Assembly (NCBI GenBank): GCA_902477645.1
Contig: CABSIA010000089.1
Location: 1 to 12,232, forward strand
Reading direction: 5' to 3'
DNA: 12,232 nt
From: an uncultured Prevotella sp.
GTDB taxonomy: Bacteria > Bacteroidota > Bacteroidia > Bacteroidales > Bacteroidaceae
The position numbers and the translations under genes were made by a program. Under the pieces are notes generated by a model. It worked only from the letters and a program-made list of their open reading frames with translations. It was not told the origin of the DNA and did not search any database. Positions 1-7,054 of this stretch are shown piece by piece (the stretch's first letter is position 1; each line of letters opens with the position of its first letter).

Positions 1-867
1 TAGAACCTTGGCCCGTGTTGGTGGCGGGTTTCTTATCATTGTATGAAGCATTTTCCTGGCCACAATGACAGGCTTATGCTTCTGAATACATTTCTTAATA
101 ATAAGTCTCTGAATACCTGGAATTCTCTCTATTGGCACTTCGATACCGAGGTCACCTCTTGCAATCATAATTCCGTATGACGCATCGATAATCTCGTCTA
201 TATTGTCGACACCTTCCTGATTTTCAATTTTCGAAATAATCTTGATGTCGCTGCCACGTTCATCGAGAATATTCTGAACGGCTTTAACGTCGGCGGCATT
301 TCTGACAAAAGAGTGTGCTATGAAATCAATGTCCTCATCAATGGCGAGATTGATATTCTGTCTGTCTTTCTCTGTAACAGCCGGGAGGTCTATATGCACT
401 CCTGGCACATTAACACTTTTGCGGGCACCCAAAACACCGTCGTTCATAACTTCAGCGATGAGCATTGGCCCTGTATTCTCTACAATTTTCATACAGATAG
501 CCCCATCATCGAAAAGTAGATTGTCCCCTACTGAGACATCGCTTGTTATATCTGCATACGACACGTTGATGATGTCGTGTGTGGTGTCCATACCAGGTCG
601 TCCGAAAATTTTCACAACATCGCCTGTTTTATATTGAATAGGCTCTTCCACATTTGTGGTTCTAATTTCCGGTCCTTTCGTGTCAATAAGAATACCGATG
701 TGTGGCGATACGGCTCTGGTGTTTCTTACAATTTGCCTTATGCCATCGGGTGTGGCGTGGGCTGTGTTCATCCTGACAACGTTCATACCAGAGAAAAAGA
801 GCTGTTTCAGGAAATCGACATCACATCTTCTGTCGCTGATAGAACATACAATCTTCGTTTGTTTCAT
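1..867 (-). CDS. pyk: Pyruvate kinase, N-terminal 289 residues (3' end beyond window)
   Basis: This enzyme converts phosphoenolpyruvate and ADP to pyruvate and ATP in the cytoplasm, the last step of glycolysis. The frame is open from the ATG at 867-865 to the window edge. The full protein is usually 470-490 residues, so about 60% is present. Visible motifs are the N-terminal barrel strand with MNTAHA (33-38), which replaces the usual NFSHG and which I recall as the Bacteroidetes form, DTKGPEIR (62-69), the B-domain (about 70-165), KIENQEG (213-219, with the catalytic lysine) and ARGDLGIEVP (236-245). Several normally conserved positions differ: Tyr231 where DGIM is usual, Arg271 where the catalytic Thr of VAT(Q/K)M is expected, Pro282 for Arg in NPRPTRAE, and Lys287 for Glu. 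The frame is intact, so I call it a gene. It may be a divergent or impaired copy, or the edge sequence may contain errors. A promoter lies at 904-911. Confidence 0.93.
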   Translation of the reverse strand, partial: MKQTKIVCSISDRRCDVDFLKQLFFSGMNVVRMNTAHATPDGIRQIVRNTRAVSPHIGILIDTKGPEIRTTNVEEPIQYKTGDVVKIFGRPGMDTTHDIINVSYADITSDVSVGDNLLFDDGAICMKIVENTGPMLIAEVMNDGVLGARKSVNVPGVHIDLPAVTEKDRQNINLAIDEDIDFIAHSFVRNAADVKAVQNILDERGSDIKIISKIENQEGVDNIDEIIDASYGIMIARGDLGIEVPIERIPGIQRLIIKKCIQKHKPVIVARKMLHTMIRNPPPTRAKVL

Positions 868-903
868 ATACCTATTTTTTCAGTCTAATACTTGTTTCAA
901 ATG

Positions 904-911
904 CAAAGTTA
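904..911 (-). promoter_or_regulatory. Bacteroidetes -7 promoter element for pyruvate kinase
   Basis: On the minus strand 911-904 reads TAACTTTG, an exact match to the Bacteroidetes -7 consensus TAnnTTTG used by the primary sigma factor. It lies 36 bases upstream of the ATG at 867, giving an untranslated leader of about 30 nt. I do not see a good -33 TTTG at the usual 19-21 bp spacing, so the call rests on the -7 box and its position. Confidence 0.6.
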
Positions 912-986
912 GCGCAAAAAAATGAGAAATGGCATAAAAACCACAAAAATATACTGCCAGTGCCGTTATATATCGTGTTTTTTTTG

Positions 987-994
987 TAACTTTG
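987..994 (+). promoter_or_regulatory. Bacteroidetes -7 promoter element for rpoD
   Basis: TAACTTTG at 987-994 matches the -7 consensus TAnnTTTG and follows a T-rich stretch. Transcription would start near 1000 and leave a leader of about 130 nt before the rpoD ATG. No clear -33 TTTG sits 19-21 bp upstream. It is arranged back to back with the pyruvate kinase promoter at 904-911. Confidence 0.55.
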
Positions 995-1025
995 CAGCTC
1001 AAATAAAATCAGGTAATAGGATAAA

Positions 1026-1045
1026 GGCTGGCAAATTCCCCAGCC
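1026..1045 (+). other. Hairpin in the rpoD 5' leader
   Basis: GGCTGG at 1026-1031 pairs perfectly with CCAGCC at 1040-1045 around an 8-nt loop. It lies inside the predicted leader, about 30 nt after the expected transcription start and 86 nt before the ATG. No U-tract follows, so it is not an obvious terminator. I do not recognise a known riboswitch or leader family in 1000-1131. Confidence 0.4.
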
Positions 1046-1131
1046 GGTAAATAAAGAAACTATGGGCTTTTGGATGTTACGGTTGTAAATTGTATATGCC
1101 TTCAGTCCACAAAATTCATTTTTAGGTTAAC

Positions 1132-2004
1132 ATGCGACAATTAAAAATTCAGAAGAGCATCACGAACCGCTCGAGCGAGGCTCTTGACAAGTATTTGGTG
1201 GAAATAGGCCGAGTGCCTATGATTTCTGTTGATGAGGAAATAGAACTGGCCCAAGCCATCAGACGTGGCGGACGTGAGGGAGAGCGCGCCAAAGACAAAC
1301 TCGTAAAAGCCAATCTGCGCTTCGTGGTTTCTGTGGCCAAACAGTATCAGCATCAGGGGCTGTCGCTTACAGACCTCATCGACGAGGGAAACATAGGACT
1401 TGTAAAGGCTGCCGAGAAATTTGATGAGACACGTGGTTTCAAATTCATCTCTTATGCTGTGTGGTGGATACGCCAGAGCATACTGCAGGCCATAGCCGAG
1501 CAGAGCCGTATTGTAAGACTTCCGTTGAACCAGGTTGGCGCTTTGAGCAAGATAAACAGCGAGATATCAAAATTTGAGCAGGAATTTCAGCGTAGGCCTT
1601 CGGTTACGGAGTTGTCACAGATAACCAAGATTGAGGAGACTAAACTCGACCAGACAATAAAGGCAGACAACCATCACATGAGTATTGACGCACCGTTTGC
1701 CGATGGCGAGGACAACAGCATGGCCGACGTTTTGGCTTCGGGCGAGGACTGCCGGACAGACAGACATGTAGACTTTGAGTCTATGTCGCTTGAGCTTGAC
1801 AATGTGCTCCGCAGCGTTCTGAAAGACCGTGAGATAACCATTGTCAGAGAGTGCTTCGGCATAGGATGCCATGAGAAAGGGCTTGAGGAGATTGGCGACC
1901 AGCTCGGCCTGACACGTGAGCGTGTGCGCCAGATTAGGGAGAAGAGCATCGTCAAGTTGCGCGAGAGCGGATATTCCAAAATCCTAATGAAATACCTTGG
2001 ATAA
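1132..2004 (+). CDS. rpoD: Primary RNA polymerase sigma factor RpoD (sigma-70 family)
   Basis: This is the housekeeping sigma subunit that directs RNA polymerase to TAnnTTTG promoters such as those seen in this window. At 290 residues it has the compact Bacteroidetes layout, lacking the long region 1.1 and the non-conserved insert of E. coli RpoD. Region 1.2 is at about 14-46. Region 2 is at about 59-128, with the core-binding NLRFVVSVAKQY (61-72), DLIDEGNIGLVKA (81-93) and the promoter-melting and -10-recognition segment FKFISYAVWWIRQSI (103-117). Region 3 is at about 136-212. Region 4 is at about 224-277, with the -33-binding helix-turn-helix at 251-271 (LEEIGDQLGLTRERVRQIREK). The ATG at 1132 gives the usual short N-terminus. 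The transporter gene starts 16 bases after the stop, so the two are probably co-transcribed. Confidence 0.96.
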   Translation: MRQLKIQKSITNRSSEALDKYLVEIGRVPMISVDEEIELAQAIRRGGREGERAKDKLVKANLRFVVSVAKQYQHQGLSLTDLIDEGNIGLVKAAEKFDETRGFKFISYAVWWIRQSILQAIAEQSRIVRLPLNQVGALSKINSEISKFEQEFQRRPSVTELSQITKIEETKLDQTIKADNHHMSIDAPFADGEDNSMADVLASGEDCRTDRHVDFESMSLELDNVLRSVLKDREITIVRECFGIGCHEKGLEEIGDQLGLTRERVRQIREKSIVKLRESGYSKILMKYLG

Positions 2005-2020
2005 TTAACATTATAAAAAT

Positions 2021-3715
2021 ATGGATTGGCTTATTAATCTTTTCACATCAACCGATTCGGTAGCGCACATCGCCCTACTCTATTCAATCGTGATTGCCGT
2101 CGGCGTATTGCTGGGCAAAATCAAGATTGGAGGTATCTCGCTTGGTGTAACGTTCGTGCTTTTTGCAGGTATCGTTGCCGGACATCTGGGTCTTACAGGT
2201 CCAACAAATATCCTTACATTCGTACAGGATTTCGGACTTATTCTCTTCGTTTTCTGTATCGGTCTGCAGGTTGGTCCTGGCTTCTTCGAAAGTTTCAAGA
2301 AAGGTGGCGTAACCCTTAACCTGCTCAGCACGGCAATGATTTTACTCAACATAGGAGTGATGTTTGCCTGCTATTTTATTTTCTTCGACACTTCAGATGT
2401 TAAAAACCTCCCTATGATGGTAGGTACACTTTACGGTGCCGTTACCAATACCCCAGGTCTTGGTGCAGCAAACGAGGCTCTCGCCTCAGTGTTTGCCAGT
2501 GGCGATGTTCCGCAGATTGCATCCGGCTATGCCTGCGCCTACCCTCTCGGTGTGCTTGGTATCATCGGCGCTACAATTGCCGTAAGGTACATTTGCAGTG
2601 TCAACCTTGATGATGAGGAAAAACAACTTGAAGACGCTGAGGCTGAGAATCCGCACGCAAAACCACATCAGATGCACCTGCAGGTTACAAACACATATAT
2701 TGCCGGCCGCACACTCCGTGAGATTTCTGGCTTCCTGAACCGTGACATTGTCTGCACCCGTCTGTTCCATGACGGTCAGGTTCATACCCCTATGCGTGAT
2801 ACAATCCTCAACCTCAACGACGAGGTGCTCATTGTTTGCGCAGAGGCCGATGCCGAGGCAATCCAAGCTTTTATTGGTCCGAAACTTGAGAGCGAATGGA
2901 CCATTGAGGACGAGAAGAAACCTATGGTTAGCCGCAGAATAATCGTTACTAACCCTGCCATCAACGGAAAGACTCTTGGCAAGATGCATTTCTCAAGTGT
3001 GTATGGTGTAAATGTGACCCGTATCACGCGTCAGGGAATGGATCTCTTCGCCAGCCGCGACCACCACTTCCACTATGGTGACAAGATTATGGTTGTCGGG
3101 CCAGAGGACAACGTAAACCGTGTTGCCGACCTTATGGGTAACTCTGTGAAGCGTCTTGATGCGCCAAACATCGCTACCATATTCATCGGAATTCTTGTTG
3201 GTATACTTTTCGGAAGCATTCCTGTAGCCATTCCTGGTATTCCTGTACCTCTGAAGCTCGGTATCGCCGGTGGTCCGCTGATTATAGCTATTCTTGTCGG
3301 ACGTTTTGGCTATCGTATGAAGCTTGTCACCTATACCACAACATCTGCCAATATGATGCTTCGTGAGATTGGTCTCGTTTTGTTCCTCGCAAGCGTGGGT
3401 ATCAAGGCAGGCGCCAACTTCTGGGAAACAGTTGTTCAGGGCGACGGTCTGAAATATGTCTACACAGGTTTCTTGATAACCATCATCCCAATCCTTATCA
3501 TCGGAACCATTGCCCGGTTGAAGTTCAAGTTCAACTACTTCACCATCATGGGTATGCTTGCAGGCACATGCACCGACCCACCCGCTTTGGCATACGCCAA
3601 CTCGATGTGCTCCAAAGAGGCTCCTGCTGTGGGTTACTCTACAGTTTACCCTCTCAGCATGTTCCTCCGAATTTTTACGGCACAGATAATAGTATTGTTC
3701 TGCTGCGGAGCCTAA
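2021..3715 (+). CDS. AspT/YidE-family membrane transporter with two RCK_C domains
   Basis: This 564-residue inner-membrane protein has the aspartate-alanine exchanger (AAE/AspT, YidE/YbjL) layout. A first hydrophobic half covers about 5-195. A soluble middle (about 205-375) carries two TrkA-C/RCK_C-like domains, the first starting near LQVTNTYIAGRTL and the second near RRIIVTNPAINGKTL. A second hydrophobic half runs from about 385 to the C-terminus. The two membrane halves share the family signature in related form: GAVTNTPGLGAANEAL in the first and GTCTDPPALAYANSM in the second. The substrate cannot be read from sequence; characterised relatives exchange aspartate and alanine or export dicarboxylates. 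The gene lies 16 bases after rpoD and is followed by a hairpin terminator, so it is probably the last gene of an rpoD operon. The length is normal for the family. Confidence 0.92.
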   Translation: MDWLINLFTSTDSVAHIALLYSIVIAVGVLLGKIKIGGISLGVTFVLFAGIVAGHLGLTGPTNILTFVQDFGLILFVFCIGLQVGPGFFESFKKGGVTLNLLSTAMILLNIGVMFACYFIFFDTSDVKNLPMMVGTLYGAVTNTPGLGAANEALASVFASGDVPQIASGYACAYPLGVLGIIGATIAVRYICSVNLDDEEKQLEDAEAENPHAKPHQMHLQVTNTYIAGRTLREISGFLNRDIVCTRLFHDGQVHTPMRDTILNLNDEVLIVCAEADAEAIQAFIGPKLESEWTIEDEKKPMVSRRIIVTNPAINGKTLGKMHFSSVYGVNVTRITRQGMDLFASRDHHFHYGDKIMVVGPEDNVNRVADLMGNSVKRLDAPNIATIFIGILVGILFGSIPVAIPGIPVPLKLGIAGGPLIIAILVGRFGYRMKLVTYTTTSANMMLREIGLVLFLASVGIKAGANFWETVVQGDGLKYVYTGFLITIIPILIIGTIARLKFKFNYFTIMGMLAGTCTDPPALAYANSMCSKEAPAVGYSTVYPLSMFLRIFTAQIIVLFCCGA

Positions 3716-3753
3716 CGCCACAAAATATTGGCACAAGCGACTGTTAATTAATA

Positions 3754-3803
3754 GAAAAGGCACATTCACATTTTCAACATATTTAATGTGAATGTGCCTT
3801 TTC
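3754..3803 (+). terminator. Strong hairpin terminator after the rpoD-transporter unit
   Basis: A perfect 19-bp stem pairs 3754-3772 with 3785-3803 around a 12-nt loop, 38 bases after the transporter stop. The right arm ends in CCTTTTC, so the terminal Us are part of the stem, and A-rich sequence flanks the left arm. It separates the transporter from the glycosidase gene that starts at 3844. Confidence 0.8.
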
Positions 3804-3843
3804 GTTGAAGAAATCAACTATTATGAACCATAATTAAATTATC

Positions 3844-4779
3844 ATGAACAAACTACTAACATCAATCGTATTACTAAGCATCGGCACCATAACCTTTGCA
3901 CAGTCAGAGCCTTACAAAAATCCAGAACTCTCTGCACACGATAGAGCTGTTGACCTATGCTCACGTCTGACACTTGAAGAAAAAACATTACTTATGATGG
4001 ATGTCTCACCTGCCATAGAGCGTCTTGGTATTTCTGAATTTCATTGGTGGAATGAGGCTTTGCATGGTGTAGGACGCAATGGCTGTGCCACAGTGTTCCC
4101 CGCTACAATAGGAATGGCGGCATCATTTGACAGTAATCTTCTTTATGATATTTTCACAGCGGTAAGCGATGAGGCGCGTGCAAAGAACACTTTAGCACGA
4201 CAATCAAAAAAAATCAAACGATATCAGGGTTTGTCATTCTGGACTCCCAATATCAATATTTTCAGAGACCCACGATGGGGACGAGGCCAGGAGACATACG
4301 GTGAGGACCCATATCTGACATCAAAGATGGGACTTGCCGTAGTAAAAGGGCTACAAGGTCCGGAAAATAGCAAATACAGAAAACTGTTAGCATGCGCAAA
4401 ACACTTTGCCGTACACAGCGGTCCTGAGAGCAGCCGTCACTCTTTCAACATACAGAGCCTGCCAGAGCGTGATTTATGGGAGACTTATCTTCCTGCTTTC
4501 AAATCACTTGTACAAGAAGGGCATGTGGCAGAGGTAATGTGTGCTTACCAGAGTATAGACAACGAGCCATGCTGCGGCAACAACCGTTACCTTCAGCAGA
4601 TATTGCGCAACGAATGGGGCTATAAAAACATTGTAGTCTCAGACTGCGGTGCGATTAGTGACTTTTGGAAACAAGGCTGTCATGAGTTTGTCAATACCGG
4701 TCACGAGGCTGCAGGTATAGCAGTACGGCGAGGCACAGATCTTGAATGCGGTAGTGTTTACAAAGCCCTGAGGCTGTAG
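3844..4779 (+). CDS. GH3 glycosidase, N-terminal fragment before the frameshift
   Basis: This is the part of the split GH3 gene that would actually be translated: signal peptide plus most of the catalytic barrel, including the nucleophile Asp267. It ends with two out-of-frame residues (Arg-Leu) and a TAG at 4777-4779. Without the C-terminal domain the acid/base glutamate is missing, so this fragment alone is unlikely to be active. The start ATG at 3844 is 40 bases after the upstream terminator. I see no clear TAnnTTTG promoter in that short gap. Confidence 0.75.
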   Translation: MNKLLTSIVLLSIGTITFAQSEPYKNPELSAHDRAVDLCSRLTLEEKTLLMMDVSPAIERLGISEFHWWNEALHGVGRNGCATVFPATIGMAASFDSNLLYDIFTAVSDEARAKNTLARQSKKIKRYQGLSFWTPNINIFRDPRWGRGQETYGEDPYLTSKMGLAVVKGLQGPENSKYRKLLACAKHFAVHSGPESSRHSFNIQSLPERDLWETYLPAFKSLVQEGHVAEVMCAYQSIDNEPCCGNNRYLQQILRNEWGYKNIVVSDCGAISDFWKQGCHEFVNTGHEAAGIAVRRGTDLECGSVYKALRL

Positions 4780-6023
4780 CTAAAGGAGAGGTGACAATGG
4801 CAGAGATAGACTCCAGCTTGGTAAGGCTGTTGAAAGCAAGGTTTGAACTTGGTGATTTCGACCCGGATGCAGATAACCAATGGACCAAGATACCAATGTC
4901 GGTGGTGGCATCAAAAAAGCATAAAAAACTTGCCCGTCAGATGGCGCAAGAGTCTATTGTTTTATTGCATAACCGCAACAAAGCACTGCCTTTGTCAAAA
5001 GATGCCACAGACATTGTTGTTATGGGGCCAAACGCCAACGACTCTGTAATGCAGTGGGGCAATTATAACGGTTTTCCGACAAAAACATACACTATACTTG
5101 AAGGTATAAGGGAGAAAGTTGGAAACGTGAGGTACATAAAAGGATGTAACTACACGAAACGTGAATTTGACGAAACAAAAGATTCTGAGGGAAATGTAAT
5201 AAATAAGCACGAGCTGACAGACAAAAAAATTCTCGAACAGACAGGCAACGTCTCCACTGTGATATTCGTAGGTGGAATATCTCCTTCGCTTGAGGGAGAG
5301 GAGATGCATGTGAACGAGCCAGGCTTCGAAGGCGGTGACAGAACAAGTATAGAGTTGCCGGACGCACAGCGTAAGATTATAGAACTGCTTCACAATGCCG
5401 GCAAGAAAGTTATATTCGTGAACTGCTCTGGTTCCGCAGTGGCATTGGTTCCTGAAACTTATAATGCTGACGCCATACTTCAGGCTTGGTATCCTGGTGA
5501 AGAAGGCGGCAGGGCTGTAGCAGATGTTGTCTTTGGCGACTACAACCCGAGTGGCAAGTTGCCTGTTACATTCTACAGAAGTGATGATGACCTGCCTGAT
5601 TTCGACAACTATGAGATGAAGAACCGCACATACCGTTACTTCAAAGGCAAACCACTGTTCGACTTCGGATATGGCATGAGCTACACAACTTTCAAGATTA
5701 AGTCTCAGAAAACTAAAAACAACAAGATACGCGTGAATATCAAAAACACTGGAAATATGAAAGGAGCTGAGACTGTGCAGTTGTATATTAAGCGTGAAAA
5801 TGATATATTCGGACCTAATAAAACACTCAGAGGATTCCAACGGGTAACTCTCAGCCCTGGAGAAAGCAAGGTTTTAGAGTTTGACTGCATGAGCAAAGAA
5901 GTTCTTGAATGTTGGGACGAGTCAACAAACACCATGCGTGTCGTGCCAGGTACATATAAAATAATGGTTGGAACAAGTAGCCGCGACATTGATTTAAAGA
6001 ATTACAAAATAAATATTCAATAA
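3844..6023 (+). pseudogene. Secreted GH3 beta-glucosidase/beta-xylosidase, split by a frameshift
   Basis: The product would be an exported glycoside hydrolase family 3 enzyme that removes terminal sugars from plant polysaccharides or oligosaccharides. The first part (3844-4779, 311 residues) has a signal peptide (1-19, cut before Gln20) and the GH3 barrel with HWWNEALHG, FWTPNINIFRDPRWGRGQE, KHF (186-188) and VVSDCGA, whose Asp267 is the expected nucleophile. It then runs into a TAG at 4777. The remainder, to 6023, is in another frame that reads PEAVAKGEV from 4767. It carries the C-terminal domain with the acid/base region (EGEE, GFEGGDRT) and a fibronectin-III-like tail from about 5690. Restoring the frame gives about 727 residues and the family motif YKALPEAV. 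No PA14 insert is present. A pentose-active enzyme seems likelier than a glucosidase, but specificity is not certain. The GTG at 4791 is not a credible independent start. The break could also be a sequencing error. Confidence 0.9.
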
Positions 6024-6047
6024 AGAAACTCCGAATAATTATTCTTT
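6022..6047 (+). terminator. Possible weak terminator after the GH3 gene
   Basis: AAAGAA at 6022-6027 can pair with TTCTTT at 6042-6047. Alternatively, GAATAATTATTC at 6033-6044 is a perfect palindrome. T-rich sequence follows (6045-6055). The stems are short and AT-rich, so this is only a candidate. Confidence 0.3.
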
Positions 6048-6103
6048 ACATTTTTACGATATTCTTCCGTATGTGTTGCCAGAGTCATTGGTATCCGTAA
6101 AAA

Positions 6104-6223
6104 AACGCATGCGGCTGCGTTGGCGATAAGATTATTAATCTTACGGTCAACAGATTATTAATCTTATTGCCTTAAGATTAATAATCTTATTCAGAATGCA
6201 TAAATAAGCGTTTGGCAACGCAG
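6104..6223. repeat. GC-rich inverted repeats around the palindrome cluster
   Basis: AACGCA at 6104-6109 pairs locally with TGCGTT at 6116-6121. CTGCGTTG at 6115-6122 is also the exact reverse complement of CAACGCAG at 6216-6223. The second pair encloses the three AT-rich palindromes. Two alternative foldings are therefore possible: a small local hairpin, or a 109-bp stem-loop domain. No transposase, clear target duplication or coding potential is visible. Confidence 0.45.
6126..6190. repeat. Three regularly spaced 17-bp palindromes (23-bp period)
   Basis: Three copies of an odd-length palindrome lie in tandem. Copy 1 (6127-6143) is TAAGATTATTAATCTTA. Copy 2 (6152-6166) is AGATTATTAATCTTA, missing the first two bases. 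Copy 3 (6173-6189) is TAAGATTAATAATCTTA, the exact reverse complement of copy 1. The centres are at 6135, 6158 and 6181, exactly 23 bp apart, while the intervening bases differ. Copies 1 and 3 form an 18-bp inverted repeat (6126-6143 with 6173-6190). They lie 160-220 bases upstream of the ECF sigma ATG, so a cluster of operator sites is one reading. A repetitive intergenic element or an RNA fold are others. Confidence 0.75.
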
Positions 6224-6349
6224 AGGGAAGCATGAGCGCATTCATAAGGACGCGTTTAGAAAATTGCTTACAATGCAGTTGTCTCGAATACTGTATGTCT
6301 GAAAAAATAATCCCTCCTAATGTCACGTTTTTCTTTCTTAATGTAAAAC

Positions 6350-6865
6350 ATGACAAAGACCGAAGATTTTAACCGCAGGATGGCTCCTTTAAGAGACGAG
6401 CTCAAGGACATTGCCTCCAGAATGACAAGGAATGACGACCGTGCCGAGGATGTGGTGCAGGAAGTTATGATAAAGTTGTGGAGCATGCGAGCGTCGTTAG
6501 GAGAGCAAGACAACGTAAAAGCGTTGGCGACAGCCATAATGCGCAATAAACTCAACGACCTTTGGAGACATGACAAACTCGAACAAGGCAAAATTGCGAC
6601 AGCCGGGCCTATTGCCGACGAAAGAAACAAGACGGAGCTGAGAGACGAGGTAAACCTGGTAAAAATAATAGTCGCACATCTGCCGTCGCTGCAGCAACAA
6701 ATTTTCCGGATGAGGGAGATAGAAGGCTATACAACCGACGAGATTTGCCAGATAACAGGATGCAATGCTGAAAGCCTACGGCAGAACCTGTCAAGAGCCA
6801 GACGCAAAATAAGGGAAGACTATATAAAGTTGACCACAGAAAGAATTAAACACAAAGAACAATAA
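6350..6865 (+). CDS. ECF-type RNA polymerase sigma factor
   Basis: This 171-residue protein has only sigma regions 2 and 4, the plan of extracytoplasmic-function sigma factors that switch on a small regulon when released from an anti-sigma partner. Region 2 lies at about 8-78, with the core-binding segment DRAEDVVQEVMIKLW (30-44). Region 4 lies at about 104-160, with the helix-turn-helix within YTTDEICQITGCNAESLRQN (127-146) followed by a basic helix. The ATG at 6350 fits the family's N-terminus; no Shine-Dalgarno is visible, as is common in Bacteroidetes. It is the first gene of a run to 8145 and is followed after 15 bases by an anti-sigma-like gene that is cut short. The sigma may therefore be unrestrained or controlled another way. 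Confidence 0.93.
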   Translation: MTKTEDFNRRMAPLRDELKDIASRMTRNDDRAEDVVQEVMIKLWSMRASLGEQDNVKALATAIMRNKLNDLWRHDKLEQGKIATAGPIADERNKTELRDEVNLVKIIVAHLPSLQQQIFRMREIEGYTTDEICQITGCNAESLRQNLSRARRKIREDYIKLTTERIKHKEQ

Positions 6866-6867
6866 CA

Positions 6868-6876
6868 GAGGAGGAA
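6868..6876 (+). promoter_or_regulatory. Strong Shine-Dalgarno before the anti-sigma-like ORF
   Basis: GAGGAGGAA at 6868-6876 contains a full AGGAGG 6 bases before the ATG at 6881. Such a strong ribosome binding site stands out, because the other genes here show none. It supports 6881 as a genuine start. Confidence 0.7.
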
Positions 6877-6880
6877 CAAT

Positions 6881-7054
6881 ATGGACAAAGAAAAGATAAA
6901 CATGCTGATAGAGAAATATCTCGACGGTACAACCTCTGAGATAGAAGAGCAGATATTGGCAGACTATTTCTGCAAGGCCGACGGCGATATGCCTGATGAC
7001 TGGAAAACATACAGGGCATTGTTCACTTACATAAATGCCGAGAAAGATACGTGA
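6881..7054 (+). CDS. Truncated anti-sigma-factor-like small protein (57 aa)
   Basis: The ORF begins MDKEKINMLIEKYLDGTTSE and ends after MPDDWKTYRALFTYINAEKDT. This resembles the cytoplasmic N-terminal segment of short Bacteroidetes proteins encoded directly after ECF sigma genes: an acidic helix, a 'YLDGTTS..EE' segment, then a 'P..W..YRALF' segment. In those, as I recall, a transmembrane helix follows; here a TGA at 7052 ends the frame and no membrane segment follows in any frame. The start is well supported by the strong ribosome binding site and the 15-base gap to the sigma gene. If made, it might still bind the sigma factor, but it would not be membrane-anchored. It overlaps the start of the next ORF by 20 bases. 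Confidence 0.7.
   Translation: MDKEKINMLIEKYLDGTTSEIEEQILADYFCKADGDMPDDWKTYRALFTYINAEKDT

Noticed and set aside
313..925. Plus-strand ORFs opposite the start of the window
   Set aside because: The minus strand encodes a clear pyruvate kinase across the same bases.
2993..3817. Long open frame (274 codons) on the minus strand over the transporter and terminator
   Set aside because: It lies opposite the well-supported transporter gene. Its product has no recognisable motif and is rich in Cys, His and Asn as expected of an antisense shadow, and it runs through the terminator hairpin.
4791..6023. Independent gene starting with GTG at 4791
   Set aside because: The purine-rich AAAGGAGAG before it looks like a ribosome binding site, but it encodes Lys-Gly-Glu of the conserved GH3 sequence PEAVAKGEV. 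The upstream residues in that frame also match the family, so it is the second part of one gene.
6126..6190. CRISPR-like array
   Set aside because: There are only three palindromes of 15-17 bp with 6-8 bp spacers. Unit and spacer sizes are far below those of CRISPR arrays and no cas gene is present.
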